From Beroe forskalii (taxonomy: Eukaryota > Ctenophora > Nuda > Beroida > Beroidae): a stretch of DNA of 64,000 nt. How positions within the stretch are numbered: position 1 is the first letter of the stretch; each line of letters starts with the position of its first letter. The translations under genes were made by a program, and so were the position numbers. Location of the stretch: NCBI GenBank assembly GCA_011033025.1, contig WFMF01000248.1, positions 186,001 to 250,000 on the forward strand. Reading direction: 5' to 3'. The notes under the pieces were generated by a model, which was given only the letters and a program-made list of their open reading frames with translations, was not told where the DNA came from and did no database searches. Positions 44,122-54,911 of this stretch are shown here, one piece after another.

Positions 44122-44640
44122 AAAACACTAATTTAAGATATGAGTTGGCCAGGATGGCCTGGCATGGACGCGTACCATCATTTTAGCATTTTGACAGTGG
44201 TCTTGAGTCTATAGGTCCAACATTGCCCATGACTCGAGGCTTTACCTGAATTGAAGTTTTACCTGACGGATATAGAACGTAGCTTTTGGTTGCATTCGAT
44301 TCGTCTCGACGACTGACGAGCTGATTATTTTAGTTTCAATTTGTTTGCCAAAATTGGATGGGTAAAACAAGTTTAACGCTCTTGATTGTTATCTCCAAAA
44401 ATGTGGCCGGCCACTTTTGGCCCATAAGAGGCCAGCATCACTTTGGTGCGCGCTTCGCATGGCCATAACTTCGTCAGCTTAGTTCTACACACATCAGGTA
44501 AAATTTCGATTTTTGGGCGCCATTTTTGCTCCGAGGCCTCACATGGGCATATTGGTCCTATGGAGTCAAGACCACCGTTAAAATGTTGGTTCACGTTCAG
44601 GCCATCCTGGCCAAGTCATATCTTAAATTCGTGTTTTCTA
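44122..44640. mobile_element. MITE family M3 in CNRIP1 copy A intron 1
   Basis: Inverted ends AATTTAAGATATGAGTTGGC and its near complement at 44615-44640, each continuing into the palindrome GGCCAGGATGGCC. About 520 bases. A second copy occupies the same site in copy B (46922-47440), so it was present before the duplication. No coding capacity. Confidence 0.75.
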
Positions 44641-45221
44641 AAATATGGGGGGGGGGGGGATGAACCCCCACCATCCTCCCCTTAAAAGCTTCCCATGCAC
44701 AAATTTACATGTCATGCCTTTGGCCTATGACCTATTTTATATTTCAATTTAACTTAAATTTTATAGTGAATTTTAGTTTTTTGACTATTACAGGGATGAA
44801 GAATTGAAGAGCGAAGAAGTTAAAGTTAATGGAGAAAAAATAACTTTGCAAAGGACGGATGATCCTAACATAGAAGCAGAAGCAAGTTTGAAATTTTATC
44901 TTTTTATGAAAAGTTTTTAGAAATATCGCTTCAATTTTGATAAATCGGATGGGATTTGAACTTTACTCAAAGCTTTTTAAAAGTGGTCAGCTACCTATAG
45001 CAAATAGCAATTTCCAAATTCATTACGATACAATATGATCTGTTCATAAATTCTTCTTTGATAAGTTTGATAACAAGGCTTCTAATCTTCTTTTGATTCG
45101 AAATAATATCAAAATACTCATTATTCACCTTGTGTGAGTTGAGTACATAGGGCTTACACGCAGGAGGAGATTTTGTAACATGTATCGTCCTTTTCGTTGG
45201 CTTTTAATTCTCATTCAGGCT

Positions 45222-45298
45222 CTCAAGACTCTAGCTGAATTGGAATCTAGAGGCGAATGCTGGCATGGGCGTATCAATGCAATGTGTGCTAAGGAAAG
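45222..45298 (+). other. Possible extra exon in copy A intron 2
   Basis: After TTCTCATTCAG there is an open 79-base stretch, ALKTLAELESRGECWHGRIN and on, followed by GTATGA. The same sequence is at 50862-50940 in copy B. Inclusion would shift the CNRIP1 frame, and copy C lacks it. It may be a fragment of another gene carried in the intron. Confidence 0.25.
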
Positions 45299-45669
45299 TA
45301 TGAATTTGGATCTGATTTACCATGTTGCTGATAATTGATAACTTTGAGTAGTGATCACTTGGAGTTTACCAAACATTGTTTAATGCAAAACAAAATTGAT
45401 GGCAAATTATATGTGAGTTTTGACAAAAATAAGCAACCATCAATTTAAGGACTTATTTTTCCATGTTACTACTACACTATAATATGCATATCTGCTATTT
45501 ATGGAATTATCTTTAGATTATCAAACACTCAAACAGGAATACGAATGTAAGTTCACCACTGAAGGAATTTCTCCTTCCAAGAAGGGATTGAGAGATGTGA
45601 TAACATTCGAAATACCAGTGCTGGAACATTCGCTGCTGGTTCGTGGGTAGCTGGTGAAAACCATAATAA

Positions 45670-45859
45670 TGGATCGTTCACATATTACGTAATCAAATTT
45701 TTGGTCGATTTAACCCTCCGTCCCCCTCGAAATCAAGTTTACAGTAGTTGTATTTGTTACAATAACATGTTATATCGCAAAAACGTGTAAAAACGTAATC
45801 ATTTGGAAACCCCCTCCCGCTCCCCCTAGGTGATTTTGTAATAATATGTGAACGATCCC
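45670..45859. mobile_element. MITE family M2, copy 2
   Basis: Ends GGATCGTTCACATATTACGT and the complement of GGGATCGTTCACATATTATT, with the same internal TTTACAGTAGTTGTATTTGT as the copy at 39264. It sits 32 bases after exon 3 of CNRIP1 copy A. Confidence 0.8.
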
Positions 45860-46757
45860 AATGTGCTATAATCATCACACTTTGTTTTTTCTAGCAGTCA
45901 TGAATAGATGAACGCCTCAACCAAATTACTTTGGGTCAGCCAAGTTGTTACATAATACTAACTCAAGCATGAAAAAAGTTCTCAACTTGGTCACAGTTGA
46001 CCCTTCTATCCTCAGATACCAATCCAGTGTAAGTACTACGAGGCATCCAAGCATTCAAATAAAGGACTTTTGATGACTCTTTTACTTTTTGTCTAAGATT
46101 GTTTAAATAGGTAGGTTGAATAAACATATAATGAAGGTATTGCTTGAATACCAAGGCATTAATTGAAGTTACCCTACTGTAACCTCCTTTTTAAGTTTTA
46201 TATAACTCTTCACTTATTCATAAATTATTTATGTCTATTCTATGTTATAAATCTATGAACTTCTTTGTTTTTTGCTTTATTCTCATCATCCCTCTTTTAA
46301 GAGTGTTTTGACATGCTTCTATTATGGCCATGTTATAATATTTATTGATGATACTGTACTTCACAAAAGAAAGATGGACAAGTGTTTTACTACACTTACC
46401 TTAGTACGCACGAAAGTCGTATGCTTTTAAAGCAAACGCCGGTTCGCAGGACTTATAATAATCAGGACTTAGAATTATCAAGACTTAGAATAATCAGGAC
46501 TTAGAATAATCAACTTGACTTAGAATTATCAGGACTTAGAATAATCAGGACTTAGAATAATACTACTCTACTTGGAAAGTGTAAATGCATGTCCACCATA
46601 CCTGATACAAAAGACCTTCTCGTACTTCAGTGCAATAATATCTTAATATTCCTATCACCTTTGCCCATGGTATAAGAAACTTTCTTGTATGTTACTCCTT
46701 GAAGATTTTCCTTACATTTAACAATATACATAGTACGATTTTATTTATCTAGGGATA

Positions 46758-49700
46758 ATGTCAGAAGGAAGATTTCGGATTAACCTGTTAGATGAAGATG
46801 GTGAAAAGACTCTGTTTTACAAGGAAGATGGAGGAAGATTTCATAACACTCAAACTCTAAAACTGAGAACAGACACAAAATACCAAGTAGAATTAAAAAT
46901 GCGAGTGCTAAGATTTTGTTGTAAAACACCTATTCAAGATATGAGTTGGCCAGGATGGCCTGGCATGGACGTGTACCATCATTTGGACAGGGGTCTTGAG
47001 TCTAACAATTGCCCAATGCCCATGACGTGAGGTTTCGGAGCAAAAATGGGGTTCAAAAATCCAAGTTCTACCTGACGGATATAAGGCGTAGCTTTTGATT
47101 GCATTCGATTCCTCTCGACGAGCTGATTATTTTAGTTTACCTATTTGTTTGCCAAAATTGGATGGGTAAAAAAAGTTTAGCGCTCTTAATTCTTATCTCC
47201 AAAAATGTGGCCAAAATGGCCACTTTAGGCCCAAAAGAGGCCAGCATCACTTTGGCAGCTTAGTTCTACCTACATCAGGTAGAATTTAGATTTTTGAACC
47301 CAATGTCTCCTCCGAGGCCTCACGCCATGGGCATATTGGACCTATGGAGTCAAGACCACCGTCAAAATGATGGTTCACGTTCAGGATTTCAGGCCATCCT
47401 GGCCAATTCATATATTAAATTCGTGTTTTCTAAATATAGGGGGGGGATGAACCCCATCCTCCCTTAAAAAAACTTCCCATGCACAAATTTACATGTCATG
47501 CCTTTGGCCTATGACCTATTTTATATTTCAATTTAACTTAAATTTTATAGTGAATTTTAGTTTTTTGACTATTACAGGGATGAAGAATTGAAGAGCGAAG
47601 AATTAACAGTTAATGGAGAAAAAATAACTTTGCAAAGGACGGATGATCCTAACATAGAAGCAGAAGCAAGTTTGAAATTTTATGAAAAGTTTTTAGAAAT
47701 ATCGCTTCAATTTTGATAAATCGGATGGGATTTGAAATTTACTCAAATCTTTTTAAAAGTGGTCAGCTACCTATAGCAAATAGCAATTTCCAAATTCATT
47801 ACTATATTGTAATTATACGGGTTGATTCACCTTGACTCTGAAACTTATTCCGGATTGATCATGGCCAGCTTCAGATTGATTCGGCTCGTTTCGATATTGA
47901 TTCGGGTTGAATCGTTTGATTCGGTTGATTTACTCGAAACAAGCGAAACAAGCTGAAACAAGCGAATCAACCCGAAACAAGCCGAAACAAGTGGAAAATG
48001 CAAAACTGCTTGTTTCGAGTTGATTCGCTTGTTTCGGGTTGTTTCGCTTTTGACAATCCTTGACATCACTCTACAATCCTTGACATCACTCTACAATCCT
48101 TAACACCACTCCAAAATCCTTGAAATCACTCGTTATCCTTGACATCACACCTTATTGTTGACATCATTCTTTATCCTTGACACCACTCCACAATCCTTGA
48201 CACCACTCCACAATCCTTGGCATCACTCCACAATCCTTGACATCACTCTGCAATCCTTTACACCACTCATTATCCTTGACACCACTCCTTATCCTTGACA
48301 CCACTCCACAGTCCTTGCCATCACTCTACAATCCTTCACATTACTCCAAATCCTTGACATCACTCTTTATCCTTGACATCACTTCTTATCCTTGACATCA
48401 CTTTTCATCCTTGACACCAATCCACAATCCTTGACATCACTCTACAATTATTAACACCACTCCAACCTCCTTGACATCACTCTTTATCCTTGACACCACT
48501 CCACAATCCTTGACACCACTCCAAAATCCTTGAAATCATTAATCACTCTTTATCCTTGACACCACTCAACAATCCTTGACAACACTGCACAATCCTTGGC
48601 ATCACTCCACAATCCTTGACACCGCTCCACAATCCTTGACACCACTTATTATCCTTGACGTCACTCCTTATCCTTGACACCTTAAAAATGCTTTAAAAAT
48701 GAGTAACTCTTAAATTGCACCGGATATGAATTTTTGAAATCCCTCTTCTTTTTGATTCATGAAATTTTGTAAAGGTGTTGATTTAAAAATCCATAAATCG
48801 GCCGCTTTTTATCCAATTTGAAAATGATTTTGCGAGGATATTCCTTATACAGTAACATTCATTCGTTATACAGTAACATTCATTCCCTCAATTGGTGTTA
48901 AAATCATTAAGATTTGACCACCACAACTTGAGTTATGATCGTTCCACGGTAATGCACAGAAATCATTTTTTGCTGTGACGCAAAGTGTTGACGACGTATT
49001 CGGTTTTCAAAAGATACAAGTTTGAAGTTTCAATCAGCTTTTCATTCTATGATGAAATTAAGATGAATGACTGTTTCTAACGTAAAATCGTCTGAAAATT
49101 ATCGCTCAACCATTTATTTTGAGTTCACTATTTCGGTTTTGCTATAGGCTCTAATACAAGTACAAATCATTTTGATACACCCTAAGTATTCAAACTGTGA
49201 GTCGGCTGTGTATTTCAAGTCCCTTGTAAAGGAGTAGACTGAGTACTGTTGCTCTGTCTGGGATCCTCATTTGATCAAGGACATTCAAGCCGTGGAATCA
49301 ATCCAGCGATACTTAACTTAAACACATTGCTGGGACCAAGGATCTTGACTACTGGGACCGTCTAAAGAAGTTTAAGCTGGTGTCTCTCCAACGCAGAAGA
49401 GAACGGTACACCATAATCTATACATGGAAGATTCTGCAGGAAGAGGCCCCGAACAGCACAAGTTTGGAATTCTACATCAATGAACGTCTTGGAGCAAAAA
49501 TCCTGCCATTCAATTAAAAGGCACAGTTCTCGGTTTCCACTGCTTACGACAATTCATTTGGGGTTAAATCTGCTCGTCTTTGGAACTTGCTCCTTAAGAG
49601 CTTAAGCAAGTCAACTCAGTTATGGAGCTAGAGGCATTCAAAATAGCTCTGGGAGAATTCCTTTTGCAATACCCGGATAAGCCACCGGTTCCGGGTTACA

Positions 49701-52601
49701 CCTCAATCAGCAACTCCTTACTCGACTGGAGCTGTGAACGAGGAGATGGAGTGCGTGGACATTACTGATCCCAACTGCAATCCCTGCTAAACCCTTCAAA
49801 ATGTATCAAAATGTATGTATGTAGGTGATTCGACGCATCTTAAGGAAGGGACAAGTCGATAAATCAGTAAGAAATTACCGATTTTTACCAATTTAACTGA
49901 TTTTAGCCGTGATATTTCTAAAAATTTTCGTTATTAATTGATATGGAGTTGTCAGACTCGGTATCCAATATTTTTTTAAGGAGTCAACCGTGGATATTGC
50001 AAAAATTAATGTCAATGCTGATGATTGGTGTTACAACCATGAAACTAAAGTGTTGTATCATTGTGTATAACTCGCTCCTTATTCCATTAGTAGAGCACTT
50101 TCAAGTGGATTGTATCCCCTGAACTTGTATTCTAATATATTTTATAACATTAGATAAAGTGAATTTCACAAACCAATAAGTAGAAGTTCATGTTTTTATC
50201 CTGCCCGAATTTCTTCTGTCTCGAATTTCTCTCCCGAATTTCTCTCCAAAACATCTTCTTTGTTGCATCTAAAAACCCGATGTGTAAAATAACGTACACT
50301 GACTTACACACAAAACGCTTTTCTACACTCTAAGACAACATTTCAGCACTTTTTTCGCAGCTTTAGTCGCATTTTTGACTCTCTTTGTGGTGTTTTGACA
50401 CTTTTTTGGCGCGTTTTTTGACGCTTTTTGACGCTTTTGGCGCGTTTTTTGACACGATTTGTCGCATTTTTGGACGTTTTTTGTCGCGTTTTGACACTTT
50501 TTGTCGCATTTTTGGACGCTTTTTGTCGCGTTTTGACACTTTTTAACGCTTTTTGTCGCGTTTTTGGACGCTTTTTGACACTTTCTGGACATTTTTTGTG
50601 CACACTTCAACTGAAATTGACATTTTTGTCGCCGTCCCCCTAGAAATGGGGGGTTATATTATGATCTGTTCATAAATTCTTCTTTGATAAGTTTGATAAC
50701 AAGGCTTCTAATCTTCTTTTGATTCGAAATAATTTCAAAATACTCATTAAGTCATTATTCACCTTGTGTGAGTTGAGTACATAGGGCTTAGGGCTTACAT
50801 GCAGGAGTAGATTTTGCAACATGTATCGTCCTTTTCTTTGGCTTTTAATTCTCATTCAGGCTCTCAAGACTCTAGCTGAATTGGAATCTAGAGGCGAATG
50901 CTGGCATGGGCGTATCAATGCAATGTGTGCTAAGGAAAGTATGAATTTGGATCTGATTCACCATGTTGCTGATAATTGATAACTTTAAGTAGTGATCACT
51001 TGGAGTTTACCAAACATTGTTTAATGCAAACTAAATTGATGGCAAATTATATGAGAGTTTTGACAAAAATTAGCAACCATCAATTTAAGGACTTATTTTT
51101 CCATATTACTACTGTACTATGATATGCATATCTGCTATGGAATTATCTTTAGATTATCAAACAGGAATACGAATGTAAGTTCACCACTGAAGGAATTTCT
51201 CCTTCCAAGAAGGGAGTGAGAGATGTGATAACATTCGAAATACCAGTGCTGGAACATTCGCTGCTGGTTCGTGGGTAGCTGGTGATAACCATAACATTGG
51301 ATCGTTCACATATTTCGTAATCAATTTTTGGTCGATTTAACCCTCCGTCCCCCTCGAAATCAAGTTTACAGTAGTTGTATTTGTTACAATGTAACGTAAT
51401 CATTTGGAAACCCCCTCCCCCTAGGCGAGTGTAAGGTGATAAAGTAATATGTGAACGATCCCAATGTGCTATAATCATCACACTTTGTTTTTTCTAGCAG
51501 TCATAAATACCTTAGTGGTAGAAATTATGATGTGTACTTATTATGACGAATGAAATTATGATCGGTACTAATTATGATGAAAAAATTTTGGGATAAAACA
51601 AACCTTTTTGACGAAAAACCAGTGGAATGAAATTTCATTATTTTTTAACCATTTTACCCGGCCCTTTGAACCAAAATTGTCCAGAGTCCTCCGAAATTTG
51701 GTCAAAAATCATAAAATAAGCTTGATGCCGGCTATTTTCTGACAAAATCATTCCTTTTGGCATGATTTACATCCATAATTGTGCTAACTTTCAACTTCAT
51801 GGTGATTGGGAAGTTAATGTTATGTGAATATCATGCCTGCACATTCACATATTGTTTTTCGACTTATGTTGTTGTGTTTTCATTTTGGATCAAATGTAAA
51901 TTTGGTCTTCGATAAGGTCTGGCAGTAAGGTAGCATATTTGGAGGTTAGGGCCTTGATTATTGGTATCAACTGAGTTGAGTGAAACTCCGTAATTTATGG
52001 CAACTCCATGATATGATAGCAACGCATTACGCAACCTTTGATTTTGAAACTTTGCTGATTGAAGTTGTATTACAAAGATGTGAAAGGGCCTTGGAACCAA
52101 CCATAATTTTTGGGCAACATGGTCATCCTGGTTGTTTCAACATGTTTTCTAAAAGTCTAAATAATGTTTGAATTTTGAGAAAGTACAAATTATGATCTGT
52201 AGAAATTATGGTGTGTAGAATTTATGATGCGTACTAATTATGATCATTTTGCGAAAATAATCATAATTAGTACGCATCATAATTTCTACCACTAAGGTAG
52301 ATGAACGCCTCAACCAAATTACTTTGGGTCAGCCAAGTTGTTACATAATACTAACTCAAGCATGACAAAAGTTCTCAACTTGTTGTTCAGTGCTCACAGT
52401 AGTTGACCCTTTTATCCTCAGATACCAATTCAGTGTAAGTACTACGAGGCATCCAAGCACTCTAATAAAGGACTTGTTCTGGCTTCGGTAATAGTGCACT
52501 ACAAGACAGAGGATCGACCTGAGGGATCAAGACCAGTTCTGAAGTATTTGCGATGTATTCGTAGGGGTTATAAAGGGAAATTGCGTAAAAAAGAATCTTA
52601 G
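46758..52601 (+). CDS. CNRIP1: CNRIP1-like copy B, intact
   Basis: Exons are 46758-46900 (ATG), 47578-47665, 51165-51266 and 52422-52601 (TAG). Phases agree and the product is 170 residues, against 164 for human CNRIP1. Exons 1-3 are nearly identical to copy A: LFYKEDGGRFHNTQTLKLRT, EGISPSKKGVRDVITFEI. Exon 4 is complete, IPIQCKYYEASKHSNKGLVL and on to a Lys/Arg-rich tail (RRGYKGKLRKKES). Intron 1 begins GCGAGT where copy A has GTGAGT, and intron 2 begins GCAAGT, so two of three introns would need GC donors. If the intron 1 donor fails, reading runs on to a stop at 47028-47030. Intron 2 is 3.5 kb and filled with satellites and a LINE relic. Intron 3 contains two MITEs. The role is inferred from vertebrate CNRIP1, a CB1 receptor tail-binding protein. 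Confidence 0.78.
46922..47440. mobile_element. MITE family M3 in CNRIP1 copy B intron 1
   Basis: The duplicate of the element at 44122-44640, with the same GGCCAGGATGGCC ends. It has small deletions and substitutions relative to copy A. Confidence 0.75.
47815..48053. repeat. GAAACAAGC / GCTTGTTTC inverted repeats
   Basis: Short repeats of GATTCGGTTGATTCG and CGAAACAAGCTGAAACAAGC are followed by their complements (GCTTGTTTCGAGTTGATTCG). The region can fold on itself. It lies in copy B intron 2. Confidence 0.75.
48054..48690 (+). repeat. 20-bp satellite (CAATCCTTGACACCACTCCA)
   Basis: About 30 imperfect copies of a 20-base unit, CAATCCTTGACACCACTCCA, with variants TTATCCTTGACATCACTCTT and similar. 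It lies in CNRIP1 copy B intron 2. Confidence 0.93.
48691..49174. other. Copy B intron 2, unique part
   Basis: AT-rich non-coding sequence between the satellite and the LINE relic. A short direct repeat, ATACAGTAACATTCATTC, occurs twice near 48848-48885. Nothing else is supported. Confidence 0.4.
49175..49800 (+). pseudogene. LINE reverse-transcriptase relic with stops
   Basis: Broken reading frames spell a reverse-transcriptase C-terminus. Near 49245 the frame gives YCCSVWDPHLIKDIQAVESI followed by QR. Near 49580 it gives SARLWN-like sequence, and near 49625-49720 ELEAFKIALGEFLLQYPDKP. Several stops and shifts separate the blocks, so the copy is dead. It differs from the LINE at 36935, so at least two LINE lineages are present in the window. 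Confidence 0.72.
49801..50334. other. Copy B intron 2, unique part
   Basis: AT-rich non-coding sequence between the LINE relic and the T-rich minisatellite. I see nothing to annotate. Confidence 0.4.
50335..50605 (+). repeat. T-rich minisatellite (TTTTTGTCGCGTTTTGACAC)
   Basis: Imperfect repeats of about 20 bases of the form TTTTTGTCGCGTTTTGACAC and TTTTTGTCGCATTTTTGGAC, about 13 copies. The complementary strand gives Lys/Gln/Ala-rich spurious frames. Confidence 0.88.
51298..51462. mobile_element. MITE family M2, copy 3
   Basis: The copy B equivalent of the element at 45670-45859, with the same ends (GGATCGTTCACATATTTCGT) and a shorter interior. It lies 32 bases after exon 3. Confidence 0.8.
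51510..52297. mobile_element. TA-flanked MITE, 788 bp, absent from copy A
   Basis: The left end CCTTAGTGGTAGAAATTATG and the right end (its exact complement over at least 23 bases) form inverted repeats flanked by TA at 51508-51509 and 52298-52299. Copy A, at 45898-45915, has the uninterrupted sequence CAGTCATGAATAGATGAACG, i.e. a single TA: the empty site. TA duplication is typical of Tc1/mariner-type elements. The interior has no transposase reading frame, so it is non-autonomous. It entered after the A/B duplication, or was lost from A. Confidence 0.9.
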
Positions 52602-53188
52602 AATAATTGTGCTGACCATATTAGGAGCCTCCTGCAGTTACTGTCGTTATGACATGAAGTCTCCATGATTTTTTATTCGTGCTATAGTTTTGATGATCAC
52701 CATTTTCATAATTCATTCTCAATTTGAATCTTTTTTTTAATAATCTTTGATTTTTCTATATTGATTTACTGCAATAATAATGATTATCAATTGTTCTCTT
52801 TATGAATATATTTTATTCTCTTTTATTTATTCATTTATTTATTTATCTATTTATTTATTAAAATTTGTGTTGTGATGTAAGTTTAAAACTTTTGTTGCAA
52901 GTTTAAAACTTACTATTTATTTATTTGTTTATTTATTAGTGTTGAAGTCCACAACAAATCCCTGAGAGAAGACAATGATATTGAAATTACTCCTTTATTT
53001 TATTCAAATCATGCCTTTGACCAAAAATGGTGATTTTTTAGATTTCAAATATATATTCTTATATTGATTATTTCACTTCTGAGGCCTAAACCAAAAATAA
53101 TAAAATAAGCTCGATGCCAAGTTTATTTTTAGGCCCTATAAAATAAACTACCTACTTACTTATATGCGTAATAACTTATTGAGGGATT
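52602..53188. other. Spacer between CNRIP1 copies B and C
   Basis: AT-rich, with a TTTA microsatellite cluster at about 52800-52940 (TTTATTTATTTATCTATTTA). No gene is seen. ATAATAAAATAAGCTCGATG near 53097 resembles a sequence inside the MITE at 51710. Confidence 0.5.
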
Positions 53189-54783
53189 ATGTCAGAAGAA
53201 AAATTGCGACTAGAACTGTCGGATGAAAATGGTAAAAAGACCCTGGTTTACAAGGAAGATGGAGGAAGGTTTGAGGATAGTCAAACACTAAAACTGAAGA
53301 TAGACACGACATATCGAGTGAAATTGATAATGTGGGTAAAACTTTTTGTAAAGAACACACCAAAAGAGGTACCGCCTAATGTAATGTATGTGGGGAGGTA
53401 AGGGACTCCTTCCCATGCACAGTAGCTCTGACAACTGGGAGGTCCCATGCCGGGTCGTCTGTCTGGATCTCTCGCAGATTCGTCCCCTGTTTCGTTTAGT
53501 AGTAATGTACTGTATGATCTTGGCCATTATGGTGTATGAGACTATAGACATGAATATCGTGACTTTGGCCCTGTTCTTGTGTTCTCAAAGTTCCAACCTT
53601 ATTCTATTTTTTGTGGCAATTCCAGGGAGAAGGAATTGAAGAGCGAAGAATTGGCTGTGAACGGAGAGAAAATAACTATGGAAAGGACTGAGGATCAAGA
53701 ATCAAAAGCAAGTTAATTTTTTTGAATTTACTAAAGTATGAAAATATCCACTATTCCTCGAGGGTTTTGATAAATCCAATGGGATTTGACCTTTGCAAAC
53801 TTTTTAAATTTTAAAGTAGTCTTAGAAGCATTACTACTTTACTAAACTACTGAGTTTTATCACAATAAACTCTCAACCACAGGGCACGGTCAAAAATAAA
53901 ACTATATTTTCCATATATCTGCTCTTACATTGCTTTGGCCCACAATAACCTTTATATTCTCTATCAGGTATACGAAGGGGAGATCACCACTGAAGGAATC
54001 TCTCCGTCCAAATCTGGAGTGAGGGATGTGATAACGTTTCAGATACCACTGGAACATTCACTACTGGTTAGTGGGTTATCATTTCGGGCCCTACTTACAT
54101 ACGCAAATGAGGCTCTTTCACGGCCCAAACTTGAAAATATATTTTTTCTCCTCATGAATGGACCAAGGCATTCAACTATTTATTTAAGTATTAAGATCAA
54201 ACTCGCATCTTTCTTCGTACTTTCGTTATACAAATTCAACCCGCCATTACACACTTTTTTTTCGATTAATAACAAATTCTAAAGAATTTTGAAAACTTTT
54301 ACATATACAAATTTTCATTTTTCATGCACCACTATTTTGCATAAAAAAGTACTAAAATCATGTTTTATTCATTGATTTTACCCTGACAAAGGGTAAATTT
54401 CAGGAAAATTTCCGTCTTGATGAACTAAATTTTCACCTCCTTTCTATGGTCAAATTTTTGAGAAAATCTTAGGTAGGGCCAAGGCCCCCTAAGATTTTTC
54501 TAGAGGAAAACTAGGGGCCTGGCCCCTAGGGGGCCGTGTAGTCCCATGAAATTCAACCCAACTCGACCTTATTATTAATAACCAACTTCTAAAGAACTAA
54601 GCTTTTTCTTTTCCCAATCAGGTGTCCATCCAGTGCAAATACTACCAGCAGTCCAAATACGCGAGTCAGGGACTGACTTTGGGAATGGTCAGAGTCAGCT
54701 ACAAGATAGAGGACGGAGTGGAGGGGGAGAAAGCGGTAGTGACTCGAGTCCGATGTGTGCAGATAGCACCTAAAGGGAAATAA
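53189..54783 (+). CDS. CNRIP1: CNRIP1-like copy C, intact
   Basis: Exons are 53189-53331 (ATG), 53626-53707, 53968-54066 and 54622-54783 (TAA). Phases agree and the product is 161 residues, close to human CNRIP1 (164). Family blocks are KKTLVYKEDGGRFEDSQTLK, VYEGEITTEGISPSKSGVRD, VITFQIPLEHSLL and VSIQCKYYQQSKYASQGLTL; vertebrate CNRIP1 has FYKVDGQRF, DTEGVTPTKSGERQP and VKFYNYHKRDH in the same places. The protein is expected to be a small soluble beta-rich adaptor, known in vertebrates for binding the CB1 receptor tail. The intron 1 donor is GTGGGT, the intron 2 donor is GCAAGT as in copies A and B, and the intron 3 donor is GTTAGT. Introns are short and free of the MITEs in A and B. It is more diverged than A is from B, so it is the older paralogue. 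AATAAA at 54906-54911 is a likely polyadenylation signal. Confidence 0.85.
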
Positions 54784-54905
54784 TAGACTTAAAGTTATCA
54801 TATTAGGTACTGAATCGCATATAATTCTACTGCATTGCATCTAGTCGAATATAATTTTTGTTGTTTTGGTAGGTACTTATGCTTGGTACAGAACTTTAGT
54901 TTTAC

Positions 54906-54911
54906 AATAAA
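54906..54911 (+). terminator. Polyadenylation signal of CNRIP1-like copy C
   Basis: AATAAA 123 bases after the stop codon, followed by GT-rich sequence (ATGTGTTTGTTTCC), a usual arrangement for cleavage and polyadenylation. Confidence 0.5.

Larger units (their letters stand above)
43957..46096 (+). pseudogene. CNRIP1: CNRIP1-like copy A, 3'-truncated
   Basis: Exons are 43957-44099 (ATG), 44794-44881, 45537-45638 and a cut exon 4 from 46016. The first three are intact: MSEGRFRINLLDEDGEKTLF, YKEDGGRFHNTQTLKL, then TTEGISPSKKGLRDVITFEI. They match CNRIP1, a small cytosolic protein that binds the C-terminal tail of cannabinoid receptor CB1 in vertebrates (family motifs FYKxDGxRF and TEGxxPxKxG). 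Exon 4 begins IPIQCKYYEASKHSNKGL, then runs at the duplication breakpoint into upstream sequence of copy B and stops at 46094-46096. About 34 C-terminal residues of the family fold are lost. Intron 1 has a GT donor; intron 2 starts GCAAGT. It could still be transcribed. The gene name is by family similarity; cannabinoid signalling in this animal is not implied. Confidence 0.75.
43215..47800 (+). repeat. Tandem segmental duplication of CNRIP1-like gene
   Basis: About 2.8 kb beginning near 43220 is repeated from about 46070 with an offset of 2,801 bases at the start codon. Promoter, exon 1, intron 1 and exon 2 match nearly throughout. The second half of the unit (45040-45960, including exon 3) is found again at 50660-52330, displaced by satellite and LINE sequence. 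The junction near 46066 joins exon 4 of copy A to the upstream region of copy B. Confidence 0.9.

Noticed and set aside
50323-50610. Lys/Gln-rich protein on the - strand
   Set aside because: It is the complement of a T-rich minisatellite and is open in more than one frame.
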